A stretch of 35,475 bases of DNA from JABDBK01 sp964533645 (GCA_964533645.1 CAZHMQ010000009.1:1-35475), one strand, 5' to 3'; shown: positions 1-7,430, counted from the first letter of the stretch. Notes: generated by a model from the sequence alone, not told the origin. A program made the numbers and translations.

Positions 1-248
1 TAGCACATGAAGGATTTAGCTGGGCAACTAGCGGTCAAGCATCTTCATTTTTCACACTCGTTGGCACACATGGATTGCATGTGAGCTTTGGTTTATTGTG
101 GATTTTGGTGATGATTGTGCAATTACCTATATTAAAAATTAATCATATTACCAAACGACGTATGACTTATTTAGGTTTATTCTGGAACTTTTTAGACATC
201 GTTTGGATTTTTGTATTCACCATTGTATACCTGATGGGAGGTATTTAA
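1..248 (+). CDS. cyoC: Cytochrome bo3 ubiquinol oxidase subunit III, C-terminal part
   Basis: The reading frame is open from the left edge and ends at TAA 246-248, giving the last 81 residues. Subunit III is a membrane subunit of the haem-copper quinol oxidase that passes electrons from ubiquinol to oxygen in the inner membrane. The segment GTHGLHVSFGLLWILVMIVQ is the characteristic CyoC motif (GTHGLHV), and the end, with a WNFLDIVWIFVFTIVYL helix, is the usual final transmembrane segment. The stop codon overlaps the start of cyoD by one base (TAATG), as expected for translational coupling in the cyoABCD operon. The 5' part lies outside the window. Confidence 0.96.
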   Translation, partial: AHEGFSWATSGQASSFFTLVGTHGLHVSFGLLWILVMIVQLPILKINHITKRRMTYLGLFWNFLDIVWIFVFTIVYLMGGI

Positions 249-586
249 TGAATCATCATGATGTTAGTCAACCTGATTACGGTACAGGTCAAAAAAAATT
301 AGGTATCTATTTATTTGGTTTTATCAGCTGTTCTATACTTACTTTGATTGCGTTTTGGGCCGTGATGTCTGAAAAATTTGCTAAGAATGAAGTATTAGCA
401 ATTATTTTCATTGCAGCTATTATTCAATTTGTTGTCCAAGTGCTCTGCTTTCTGCGCTTAAACACACAAACAGAACAAGGCCGCATGAATGTCATGTCCT
501 TATTATTCACCGGCGTCATCTTAGTTGCTGTTATTGCCGGTTCCTTATGGATTATGTGGAATTTAGCCTACTTTATGGGACATTAA
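248..586 (+). CDS. cyoD: Cytochrome bo3 ubiquinol oxidase subunit IV
   Basis: Encodes 112 residues with three hydrophobic segments (about 25-45, 52-72 and 83-106), the normal size and topology of CyoD, the small subunit that helps assemble the bo3 oxidase. The ATG at 248 is chosen because it overlaps the cyoC stop (TAATG); the frame could open at 203, but that would lie deep inside cyoC. The internal sequence FVVQVLCFLRLN matches the CyoD family pattern around the second helix. No cyoE (haem O synthase) follows, so the operon ends here or cyoE is elsewhere. No convincing terminator is visible downstream. Confidence 0.96.
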   Translation: MNHHDVSQPDYGTGQKKLGIYLFGFISCSILTLIAFWAVMSEKFAKNEVLAIIFIAAIIQFVVQVLCFLRLNTQTEQGRMNVMSLLFTGVILVAVIAGSLWIMWNLAYFMGH

Positions 587-716
587 AACTTCTATTAAAC
601 CATGGGCATCATGATGAAATATGCATTCTGCCCGTGACTTCTTAACCTATTGAATTTACTCATATAGTTATATTTGTTAACGTAGATTTGTTTCTGTAAA
701 AAGCCCTCCTTTAAGC

Positions 717-722
717 TATACT
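717..722 (+). promoter_or_regulatory. Possible -10 box shared by the three tandem paralogues
   Basis: TATACT at 717-722 lies 60 bp before the ATG of the first paralogue. The same hexamer, preceded by C, occurs at 1317-1322 and 1906-1911, about 35 bp before the second and third genes. None has a good -35 box at 16-18 bp. This is a motif match only; the recurrence in front of all three paralogues is the main support. Confidence 0.35.
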
Positions 723-782
723 TTAATAGTAGACCTAAAAAGTGTTAACTTATAGTTATAAAAACATTACGAGGAGTTGATC

Positions 783-1265
783 ATGTTTAATATAAACAGA
801 GTCTGGTTTACAAAAAATGAAAGACTCCAAATGATAAAGCGAATGATGTCATTCTTTTTTGCAATGACGATGCTTTTTATTTGTTCCATCAGTTATGCCA
901 TAGGCAAATTTGATAGTACTAATATGACTCATCAATCGCTAACTCCAATTTTAAGCGATGAAAAAAAGTTTTTTACTCTAGCTAGTGGTACTTTAGGCCC
1001 TGATAGGCCTAATGCTGGGAATAGCTATTGGAACGGCAGCAGAGCAACAACATCCAAACGATGTCCTTCTAACTATACCCCCTCAATTAAATTATCCTAT
1101 GTAGCAAGCGAGCAAGGAGGAGGTAATTTTTACGGACATGTTGTGCTTTCAGCTGACTTCAATACAAGCGATTACCAGTTATATAATATTGCTGCCTATA
1201 CTGATAAAACGACTCGTAACGGATACCTTACATTCAGATGGGTAATTTATTGTACTGCAATTTAA
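783..1265 (+). CDS. Secreted protein of unknown function, tandem family copy 1
   Basis: 160 residues from ATG 783, which has GAGGAG (771-776) at good spacing; a TTG at 777 is in frame but overlaps the spacing region. An export signal is visible as MIKRMMSFFFAMTMLFICSISYA, starting at an internal Met (nt 831), so the true start may be there. The mature part is a domain of roughly 100 residues beginning FFTLASGTLGPDRPNAGNSY and ending NGYLTFRWVIYC. Shared features with the two following genes are GPxRPxAG, SYWNG, TTSKRCP, ASEQGGG, FYG, VVLSA and YNIAAYT, with a conserved Cys in KRCP and another near the C-terminus that could pair. I do not recognise the family. This copy has neither the repeats nor the tail of its paralogues. 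Confidence 0.8.
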   Translation: MFNINRVWFTKNERLQMIKRMMSFFFAMTMLFICSISYAIGKFDSTNMTHQSLTPILSDEKKFFTLASGTLGPDRPNAGNSYWNGSRATTSKRCPSNYTPSIKLSYVASEQGGGNFYGHVVLSADFNTSDYQLYNIAAYTDKTTRNGYLTFRWVIYCTAI

Positions 1266-1316
1266 AGCTTAACTTTATGATTTTAATATATTTTTAATAA
1301 TAACATGGGTCTGCAC

Positions 1317-1322
1317 TATACT
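1317..1322 (+). promoter_or_regulatory. Possible -10 box, paralogue 2
   Basis: TATACT, 34 bp upstream of the ATG at 1357, in the same context as the boxes at 717 and 1906. No good -35 is seen. Confidence 0.35.
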
Positions 1323-1356
1323 AACATAAGAGTGAGATTTTTAACGAGGTTTTAAT

Positions 1357-1893
1357 ATGATGCCTACAAAACCTAAAGTAACAATAAAACGACTTGTTTT
1401 GCCATTTTTTGTAACAATGGTGTTATTGCATTATAACCTCTGTAGCGCTGCCAATAGCAGCACAATTAACCGTGATAATACTTTAAGTAGTGTGATTAAC
1501 CCTGATAGTACTTCAAGCAGTACGATTACCCGTGATAGCACTTATATAAACACTAAGTCATTCAATCCAGCTGCCAATCCTACGAGAGATTTTTTTCTTT
1601 TGGACTCGGGTGTTAAAGGTCCAAATCGACCAGCCGCAGGGGAATCTTATTGGAATGGAGGGGCTGCTGAGGCTACCACTTCCAAAAGATGTCCATCAGG
1701 CTACGCACCATCCGTTGGCCTTGCATACCAAGCTAGCGAACAAGGAGGTGGAGCTTTTTATGGGACTGTTGTCTTATCAGCTTCGTTTAATACAACAACT
1801 TATAATTTATATAATATAGCCGCTTATACTGTAAAAGATACTCGTAATGGATATCTTACATTTAAATGGGAGGTTTATTGCACCAAAACATAA
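1357..1893 (+). CDS. Secreted protein of unknown function, tandem family copy 2
   Basis: 178 residues. The start at ATG 1357 follows AACGAGGT (1343-1350); a second ATG is directly adjacent. The signal peptide runs to about residue 32 (VLPFFVTMVLLHYNLCSAA). Residues 34-63 are three imperfect 10-residue repeats (SSTINRDNTL, SSVINPDSTS, SSTITRDSTY), forming a Ser/Thr/Asn-rich spacer absent from the other two copies. The conserved domain then runs from about residue 77 to the end, with GPNRPAAG, SYWNGG, TTSKRCP, ASEQGGG, TVVLSASF, YNIAAYT and NGYLTFKWEVYC. DNA identity with copy 3 is high across the domain, suggesting recent duplication or gene conversion. The function is unknown; an exported surface or secreted protein is the inference. 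Confidence 0.82.
   Translation: MMPTKPKVTIKRLVLPFFVTMVLLHYNLCSAANSSTINRDNTLSSVINPDSTSSSTITRDSTYINTKSFNPAANPTRDFFLLDSGVKGPNRPAAGESYWNGGAAEATTSKRCPSGYAPSVGLAYQASEQGGGAFYGTVVLSASFNTTTYNLYNIAAYTVKDTRNGYLTFKWEVYCTKT
1456..1545 (+). repeat. Three in-frame 30-bp tandem repeats
   Basis: Units 1456-1485, 1486-1515 and 1516-1545 encode SSTINRDNTL, SSVINPDSTS and SSTITRDSTY directly behind the signal peptide of paralogue 2. They are diverged at DNA level but clearly periodic. Confidence 0.8.
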
Positions 1894-1905
1894 TATAGTA
1901 TGAGC

Positions 1906-1911
1906 TATACT
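1906..1911 (+). promoter_or_regulatory. Possible -10 box, paralogue 3
   Basis: TATACT, 33 bp upstream of the ATG at 1945, in the same context (GAGCTATACTACATAA) as the boxes of the other paralogues. Confidence 0.35.
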
Positions 1912-1944
1912 ACATAATAAGCGTTTTAACGAGGGTTAAATATC

Positions 1945-2634
1945 ATGTCTAAGACACCTATTGATGTTAATTCAAAAAGAGTTATGACCAGTAAACGTAT
2001 TGTTTTGGCGATTTTTACAACATTTATCTTAATAGGTTATAACATCTGTAACGCGGCTAATATCGATAAGAATGCCAGTGACAGTACTTTCGTTTCTACT
2101 CAGTCATTAACTCCAGCTGCTACTCCTGCCAGAGAATTTTTTATTTTGGACTCGGGTATTAAGGGTCCAAATCGACCAGCCGCAGGGGGATCTTATTGGA
2201 ATGGAGGGGCTGCTGAAGCTACCACTTCTAGAAGATGTCCATTAGGTTATACTCCATCCGTTGGGCTTTCATACCAAGCTAGCGAACAAGGAGGTGGAAG
2301 TTTTTATGGAACTGTTGTCTTATCAGCTTCTTTTGATACATCAACCTATAATCTATACAATATCGCTGCTTACACTGTAAAAGATACTCGGAACGGATTT
2401 CTGGCGTTTAAATGGGAGGTTTATTGCAGCAGAGGCACTAGTACTACTAGCACACCACCACCGGCTAGCACTCCACCGCCGGCTAGCACTCCACCGCCAA
2501 CTACTACACCTATACCCACTGCAACTCCACCACCACCTCCACCACCACCGCCACCATCTAAGACTGCATATTCATGCTGTAAAAAACCAGCAGGAAAAGG
2601 CGGTTGTAGAGTATGGGGTACATGTTATAGATAA
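1945..2634 (+). CDS. Secreted protein of unknown function, tandem family copy 3, with proline-rich and cysteine-rich tail
   Basis: 229 residues; start at ATG 1945 after AACGAGGG. The signal segment is IVLAIFTTFILIGYNICNAA. The family domain occupies about residues 65-160 (GPNRPAAG, SYWNGG, TTSRRCP, ASEQGGG, NGFLAFKWEVYC). This copy alone continues with a Ser/Thr linker, three PPPAST-type hexapeptide units, a second Pro/Thr stretch, ten consecutive prolines (codons 2527-2556), and a short basic tail with four cysteines (two in SCC, then GGC and GTC). The linker looks like those that separate domains in secreted enzymes and wall-binding proteins. The tail could be a small disulphide-bonded knob. 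The function is unknown. It is convergent with the EamA-type exporter, whose stop is 9 bp away. Confidence 0.82.
   Translation: MSKTPIDVNSKRVMTSKRIVLAIFTTFILIGYNICNAANIDKNASDSTFVSTQSLTPAATPAREFFILDSGIKGPNRPAAGGSYWNGGAAEATTSRRCPLGYTPSVGLSYQASEQGGGSFYGTVVLSASFDTSTYNLYNIAAYTVKDTRNGFLAFKWEVYCSRGTSTTSTPPPASTPPPASTPPPTTTPIPTATPPPPPPPPPPSKTAYSCCKKPAGKGGCRVWGTCYR
2455..2499 (+). repeat. In-frame 18-bp tandem repeat coding for PPPAST
   Basis: Units 2455-2472 and 2473-2490 plus a partial third from 2491 encode PPPAST, PPPAST, PPPT. The second and third units are almost identical in DNA, so copy number could change by slippage without shifting the frame. Confidence 0.8.
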
Positions 2635-2643
2635 AAAATTCGT

Positions 2644-3534
2644 TTATTTTCCAGCATCAGTCACTTGTTTGGTTAAAAAAAATCGGCTGCCCAATAAATT
2701 AATGCACAAGCCGCCTATCACTAATATTCCAGCCAATAACTTCCAAAGTTGCAAGGGTTCGCCTAAAAAGACGACTGAACAAATTAAACCAACAATAGGA
2801 ACTAATAAGGTAAATGGCACGACTATTCCCACCGGATAACGACTCACTAACCATGTCCATGCAACATAGGCTATCCAAGTAGAGGCACCTACAATATAAA
2901 AAACCGAGCTAATTCCTAACCATGTTAAACCTTGATAAGTGGACTGAACAACATCCAAACCTTCGATTAAAAAAGAAAGCAAAAACATAGGGAAACATGC
3001 GAAAAAACTACCCCAAATCACTAAGGGAATGGTTTTCACATGAGTGAGTCTTTTAGTCATAAGATTACCAAAACCCCAGGTTGCCGCTGCCGCTAAAATA
3101 AATATAAAACCCATATAAGTCACTGTCTGATCAAAGTGCATAGCGACAATAGCAATACCTGTAAACGAGATTAAAGCTCCAAAAATTTGCCAGCTATAAG
3201 GCTTTTCATCCAACATAGTCGCCGCAAAAAACATGCTAAAGAAAACTTGAACTTGCATGATCAAGGAAGCCATACCCGGCGGCATACCTGCGCTCATGCC
3301 AAAAAATAATAACGAAAACTGCAGCGCGAACATCACTAAGCCATACAAAGCCACCATTTGGAATGATCCTCGCGATAACTTAAAAAAGAAAATAGCAGGC
3401 ACGCTGGTCAACAAAAATCGGATTGCGCATAAAAGCAAAGGAGGGATTTCATCTAGCGCCAATGAAACGAATAAAAAATTAACGCCCCAAATAATCACAA
3501 CAAGCAAGGCTAAAAAAAGATGAGGTATAGGCAT
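2644..3534 (-). CDS. EamA/DMT-family exporter, O-acetylserine/cysteine-exporter type
   Basis: 296 residues with about ten hydrophobic helices in two EamA repeats (roughly 5-135 and 148-285), the normal size for drug/metabolite transporters. The start LFLALLVVIIWGVNFLFV and the segment MPPGMASLIMQVQVFF resemble E. coli EamA (YdeD; ALLVVVVWGLNF and MPAGLASLVLQAQAFF, from memory), an exporter of O-acetylserine and cysteine. LLVPIVGLICSVVFLGEPL in the second half also fits. The substrate is therefore a family-level inference. The gene stands alone, convergent with the third secreted paralogue. The ATG at 3534 has no clear Shine-Dalgarno sequence. Confidence 0.88.
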   Translation of the reverse strand: MPIPHLFLALLVVIIWGVNFLFVSLALDEIPPLLLCAIRFLLTSVPAIFFFKLSRGSFQMVALYGLVMFALQFSLLFFGMSAGMPPGMASLIMQVQVFFSMFFAATMLDEKPYSWQIFGALISFTGIAIVAMHFDQTVTYMGFIFILAAAATWGFGNLMTKRLTHVKTIPLVIWGSFFACFPMFLLSFLIEGLDVVQSTYQGLTWLGISSVFYIVGASTWIAYVAWTWLVSRYPVGIVVPFTLLVPIVGLICSVVFLGEPLQLWKLLAGILVIGGLCINLLGSRFFLTKQVTDAGK

Positions 3535-3677
3535 AAGTTTATGTTCATTAAAGAATCAATCAAGGACAGTATGTTATAAGAATTTGACACAAAAGGTCAA
3601 CTTTATTTTATTTAGCACCATTCCTACTACGACCATAGCCTAAGAGCCTGTTCAAGATCTTATTTCCTATCATATAG

Positions 3678-4121
3678 TTACCGTTTGATCATTTTTATAT
3701 GCAAAATTCCCGTATCCACATATGGCTCGCCTTTGGCTTGAAAACCAAGCGCCTCGTAAAAATTTTTTAAATGAAACTGCGCACTTAACGATATATGTTT
3801 TATGTTTTTTAATGAGTTTATATAATCGAGTGCTTTCAACATCAGCGTAGTACCCAAACGCATTTTTCTAAAATCTTCATGAACGACCACACGTCTTATC
3901 ACAGCGGTTTCATCTGAATTATTTATTTGTAATCTTGCATAAGCTATCAACTGATGTTGATGCATAGCAAATAAATGCTTGGCGGTCTGATCCATGTCAT
4001 CTAAATCGAGATAAATGCATTTTTGTTCTACTATAAATATGGCCATGCGTAATTTCAGTATATTGTATAATTCCAAATTGCTTAGCGTTTCAAAATCTTT
4101 AATAAACCATTGCATTTCCAT
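3678..4121 (-). CDS. elaA: GNAT-family N-acetyltransferase, ElaA type
   Basis: 147 residues, one GNAT domain. Family landmarks seen are LYNILKLRMAIFIVEQKCIY (ElaA signature region), DDMDQTAKHLFA, IAYARL, a VIRRVVV strand leading to the acetyl-CoA loop RKMRLGTTLM (Q/RxxGxG/T), and LSAQFHLKNFYEALGF near the end. ElaA proteins are small acetyltransferases of unclear substrate. The start ATG 4121 (MEMQW) sits 6 bp after the stop of the CorC-type gene, with AAAAGGT as ribosome site overlapping that stop, so the two are probably cotranscribed. The ElaB/YqjD-type gene lies a gene away at 5567, on the other strand. Confidence 0.88.
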   Translation of the reverse strand: MEMQWFIKDFETLSNLELYNILKLRMAIFIVEQKCIYLDLDDMDQTAKHLFAMHQHQLIAYARLQINNSDETAVIRRVVVHEDFRKMRLGTTLMLKALDYINSLKNIKHISLSAQFHLKNFYEALGFQAKGEPYVDTGILHIKMIKR

Positions 4122-4127
4122 GCTTTG

Positions 4128-5477
4128 TTACCTTTTCGGTATAATTTTAATTGCACGTATATAAGAACCCTCAACTTTTTCAACAATGGCATCAAATTCT
4201 TCGAAGCTCATTTGGTAGCCTTCCTTTGGTAAAATACCCGCTCGACTCACAATCAACCCACCTACAGTTTCAACATCTTGTTCATCTTGTGTGACAGTGA
4301 TATCTTTATCCAGAGCTCGTTCTAAACCATAAATAGAGCATTTTCCCTTTACTGTATAACTACCATCTCCGTTTTTCACCCAGTCCTCTTGGGTTTTATG
4401 AAACTCATCTTTAATACGACCAATGAGAATATGTAATAAATTATCTAATGTGACAAAACCTAAAAGAGTATCATTCCCTTTGTACACTAATGCAAAATGC
4501 GGCATACCCTCACGAAATTTTCGTAATAAATCAAGCGCAGGAAGCCGATGCGACACTTTCAAAATGGGACGAATAAAAGGTTTTATATTCGATATTTCTT
4601 TTTGTTTATAAAGTTCTGCAAATAAATCTTTCATATGAATAATCCCTATCATTTCTTTTAATTTACTATCATATATAGGGTAACGACTGTACCTTTGCTC
4701 TAAAGCATGTCTTATCTGAGTTTCCACAGGTTCATGAATATCGAGCACTATCATTTCATCACGAGAGCGCATGACCTCGGTAATCTGTAAATCTGCAAAT
4801 TCGAGTGTGTGCTGAATGATTTCAGTTTCTTCTTTTGATAATTCTCCATGCGCACGGCTTGTATGCAAAATCATTTTAATTTCATCGGATGAATAAAAAC
4901 TATTTTTATCAGAGGTTTTCCCTAAATTTGATACATTAAGTAAATAATTAGAACATTTGTTAAGCAAACAAATCAGGGGAAACATTAACCAATAAAAAGC
5001 ATATAAAGGAACTGCGGTCCATACTGATATTTTTTCTGATTGCCGAATAGCTAATGATTTAGGCATTAATTCACCAATAACAATATGCAAAAATGATATA
5101 AAAAAAAATGCAGTAAAAAATGCAATCACCCTGCTTAACTCAGGGGAAGTAATATTAAAATAGTCAAATGCGGGCTCTAATAGATCAGCAAAAGCTGGTT
5201 CACCTATCCAACCCAGCCCTAGGGAAGCTAAAGTAATGCCTAATTGACAAGCAGAAAGATAAGCATCTAAATTTTTATGCACTTCTTCCAAGATCTTGCC
5301 CCTAAAACCATATTGCTTTCTTAAACTTTGAACACGCGTGTTCCGCAACTTAACCATACCAAATTCAGCTGCTACAAAAAAAGCATTCAACAGAACAAGC
5401 AATAACGCTGTGAAAATCCAAAGTATATTTAGCATAACATCATAAACACCGCTAAAATGATTAAGTGTTGATCTCAT
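4128..5477 (-). CDS. CNNM/CorC-type membrane protein (HlyC/CorC family, CBS pair)
   Basis: 449 residues. The N-terminal DUF21/CNNM membrane domain (about 15-195) has LNAFFVAAEFGMVKLR and the segments ACQLGITLASLGLGWIGEPA and HIVIGELMPKSLAIR. A linker (SSDEIKMILHTSRAHGELS, ETEIIQHTLEFADLQITEVM) leads to a CBS pair (about 235-350) and a C-terminal CorC/HlyC domain (about 365-445; DGSYTVKGKCSI, TVGGLIV). Members are linked to divalent cation (Mg or Co) transport or efflux; the older name haemolysin is not supported by a known activity. The start is uncertain: ATG 5477 and ATG 5435 (MLNILWIF, the usual family start) both lack a good ribosome site. It is followed closely by the ElaA-type gene. Confidence 0.92.
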   Translation of the reverse strand: MRSTLNHFSGVYDVMLNILWIFTALLLVLLNAFFVAAEFGMVKLRNTRVQSLRKQYGFRGKILEEVHKNLDAYLSACQLGITLASLGLGWIGEPAFADLLEPAFDYFNITSPELSRVIAFFTAFFFISFLHIVIGELMPKSLAIRQSEKISVWTAVPLYAFYWLMFPLICLLNKCSNYLLNVSNLGKTSDKNSFYSSDEIKMILHTSRAHGELSKEETEIIQHTLEFADLQITEVMRSRDEMIVLDIHEPVETQIRHALEQRYSRYPIYDSKLKEMIGIIHMKDLFAELYKQKEISNIKPFIRPILKVSHRLPALDLLRKFREGMPHFALVYKGNDTLLGFVTLDNLLHILIGRIKDEFHKTQEDWVKNGDGSYTVKGKCSIYGLERALDKDITVTQDEQDVETVGGLIVSRAGILPKEGYQMSFEEFDAIVEKVEGSYIRAIKIIPKR

Positions 5478-5566
5478 ATTGAGAGATCGGCCAATTTTAG
5501 GCTAGATATAACCTATGTTAGTTTTTAGGTTATAATTAAGTATCCACCTCACAAAACGGAGGAGAC

Positions 5567-5830
5567 ATGCTAAAAACGTCAAAAACAAAACAGCAACAAC
5601 ATGATTTGTATGATGATCTTACAAGAATAAAAGCCATCATGTTAAATACTGCTCACGAGGTCAAAGATAGCACTGCTGATATTTTATCTGATTCGCTTTA
5701 TGTTGCCAAAGAAAAATCGGATGTATTAAATAAAAGCATCAGTGGTTATATACGTAAAAAACCTATGAAAGCATTAGGGATAGGCTTTTTGTCAGGTTTA
5801 TGTGTAGGATTTCTTATTAAGCGACGCTAA
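5567..5830 (+). CDS. DUF883 / ElaB-YqjD-type membrane-anchored protein
   Basis: 87 residues. An N-terminal charged amphipathic part, likely helical, ends in a C-terminal membrane anchor, KKPMKALGIGFLSGLCVGFLIKRR. The pattern of a basic KKP, a glycine-rich helix and a terminal KRR is typical of the ElaB/YqjD/DUF883 family, whose E. coli members bind ribosomes and tether them to the inner membrane in stationary phase. The start ATG 5567 has a strong ribosome site (CGGAGGAG). A TATAAT at 5533-5538 could be its -10 box, but no good -35 is seen. The stop codon is immediately followed by a MITE-like insertion whose target duplication overlaps the stop. Confidence 0.85.
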   Translation: MLKTSKTKQQQHDLYDDLTRIKAIMLNTAHEVKDSTADILSDSLYVAKEKSDVLNKSISGYIRKKPMKALGIGFLSGLCVGFLIKRR

Positions 5831-5834
5831 ATAC

Positions 5835-5998
5835 CTGGACTTTGGCCATTTTTAAAAATTACAGGTAGGGTGGACAAAACATTGCGTGATTATTAATTAC
5901 TTGCATTTTTGGTGGGCACGGTCAAAGAACGACCTTTTCCCACCCTACGCTACATCGAGCCATGTGTGTCCACCATTTTAAAAATGGCCAAGGTCCAG
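5835..5998. mobile_element. MITE-like element with terminal inverted repeats and 6-bp target duplication
   Basis: Terminal inverted repeats of about 24 bp: 5835-5858 begins CTGGACTTTGGCCATTTTTA, and the reverse complement of 5975-5998 begins CTGGACCTTGGCCATTTTTA. The direct repeat AAATAC flanks the element exactly (5829-5834 and 5999-6004), as expected for a target-site duplication. A second, inner inverted pair (GTAGGGTGG near 5865 and CCACCCTAC near 5940) fills much of the 164 bp. There is no transposase gene, so it would need one in trans. Similar terminal repeats occur at 29234-29454. The reading frame across it (5909-6115) looks accidental. Confidence 0.7.
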
Positions 5999-6120
5999 AA
6001 ATACATCGTAATTTTTAACCTTTTACTTCCTACGAAGTGGCCTTTCGCTATAACAAAAAATACTAGGCATTATGTTGCATTTGAAATAAAATTCATGCTC
6101 TATGAAATCGAATAACCATA

Positions 6121-7338
6121 ATGAAATATATTCTTGATTATAGCATTTTAAAACGTAATAAAAATTTCAGACTTTTATTTATTGGTCAAACGATTTCTTT
6201 TTTTGGAACCATGATTACCAGTGTCGTACTTCCATACCAAATATATCAACTCACCCATTCAACGCTTATGGTTGGATTATTAAGTCTTTTCCAGCTTATA
6301 CCATTACTCTTTACTGCACTTATAGGTGGGGTTTTTGCAGATCGATACCATAGACAAATTTTATTATTCCTTTCCGAGTCTATACTCGCGATAGGATGTA
6401 TTTTACTTGCTATAAACGCTTATCTACCCAACCCAAAAATATGGGTTTTATTTGTTGTTGCCACGATTATGTCAGCATTAACGGGATTACATCGCCCTGC
6501 ATTCGACAGCATTAAACAACAAATTGTTGCCAAAGAAGATTTTCCCGCTGTCAGTGCTATAGTAACTTCAGCCGCAAGTTTATCCATGATAGCAGGGCCT
6601 GCTGCGGGTGGTTTAATCATTGCACACTTTGGAGTTGTTACTACATACCTTACTGATTTATCTACTTTCATCGTTTCATTAATAACACTTATTTTAATGT
6701 CCAATATTCCACGCCCCAAATGGCTTCATGATCAATCAACCCTTGCAGCATTGATGTCCGGCTTACGTTACGCGAAATCACGTCAAGAACTCATGGGCAC
6801 GTATTTTGTGGATTTTTTTGCAATGATTTTTGGTATGCCCAACGCATTATTTCCCGCTATTGCACATACTCATGGCGGCGCTAAAACTTTAGGATTACTT
6901 TATGCTGCACCTGCATTAGGTGCACTTCTTTTTTCATTAGTAAGTGAGTGGACTAAGCAGGTTAAATATCATGGAAAAGCGATTGCTATCTCAGCAGCTT
7001 TATGGGGTGTTTCAATTGTATTGTTTGGACTTGCAACAAATCTATGGGTTGCTTTATTTTTCCTATGTCTTGCAGGTGCATTTGATGCTATTAGCGGCAT
7101 CTTTCGTAGTATCATGTGGAACGATACTATACCTAATGATTATCGTGGACGCTTAGCGGGCATTGAAATGATTAGTTACTTAAGCGGACCTAAATTAGGC
7201 GATACCGAAGCAGGTTTAGTTGCTGCTGCGTTTGGTGTCTCGTTCTCCATCATATCGGGTGGCGTATTATGTATTGTCAGTGTTATCGGATGTTGTTATT
7301 TGTTTCCTAAATTCTTACGTTATCGAGCTAATAATTAG
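6121..7338 (+). CDS. MFS exporter, EntS-like (DHA3-type)
   Basis: 405 residues with about twelve hydrophobic segments. The start NKNFRLLFIGQTISFFGTMI, the loop GGVFADRYHRQ (the MFS A-motif form GxxADRxxR) and the segment DAISGIFRSIMWNDTIPNDYRGRLAG with LGDTEAGLVAA are typical of the EntS/MFS_3 group of exporters, which includes the enterobactin exporter EntS. No siderophore synthesis gene is in view, so the substrate is unknown. The ATG at 6121 has no obvious ribosome site, and the 290 bp upstream are occupied by the MITE-like element and AT-rich sequence. The P450 gene follows 92 bp downstream on the same strand. Confidence 0.9.
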   Translation: MKYILDYSILKRNKNFRLLFIGQTISFFGTMITSVVLPYQIYQLTHSTLMVGLLSLFQLIPLLFTALIGGVFADRYHRQILLFLSESILAIGCILLAINAYLPNPKIWVLFVVATIMSALTGLHRPAFDSIKQQIVAKEDFPAVSAIVTSAASLSMIAGPAAGGLIIAHFGVVTTYLTDLSTFIVSLITLILMSNIPRPKWLHDQSTLAALMSGLRYAKSRQELMGTYFVDFFAMIFGMPNALFPAIAHTHGGAKTLGLLYAAPALGALLFSLVSEWTKQVKYHGKAIAISAALWGVSIVLFGLATNLWVALFFLCLAGAFDAISGIFRSIMWNDTIPNDYRGRLAGIEMISYLSGPKLGDTEAGLVAAAFGVSFSIISGGVLCIVSVIGCCYLFPKFLRYRANN

Positions 7339-7430
7339 GGCCTGTCGTCAATTGGTTACTTTAATTTTCGCGACTATTACGCTAACATCATCGTGCTGCA
7401 TTACTATAACTTTAATAAGGAAAACAAAAC

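Noticed and set aside
1610..1819. Plus-strand frame of 69 residues within the second secreted paralogue
   Set aside because: Overlaps the conserved domain of the paralogue in another frame.
3640..3662. Copy of the interspersed repeat near 3646
   Set aside because: Only a short word (GAGCCTGTTCAAGATC) is similar; too little to call a copy.
5533..5538. Promoter of the ElaB-type gene
   Set aside because: TATAAT is present but no -35 at 16-18 bp, so it is mentioned in the gene entry and not listed as a feature.
5909..6115. Open frame of 68 residues across the MITE-like element
   Set aside because: It lies within the inverted repeats of the element and AT-rich DNA, has no ribosome site and resembles no protein; its start and end follow the repeat, not a gene.
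6420..6719. Minus-strand frame of 99 residues opposite the MFS gene
   Set aside because: Antisense to a well-supported transporter; no ribosome site and no recognisable protein features.
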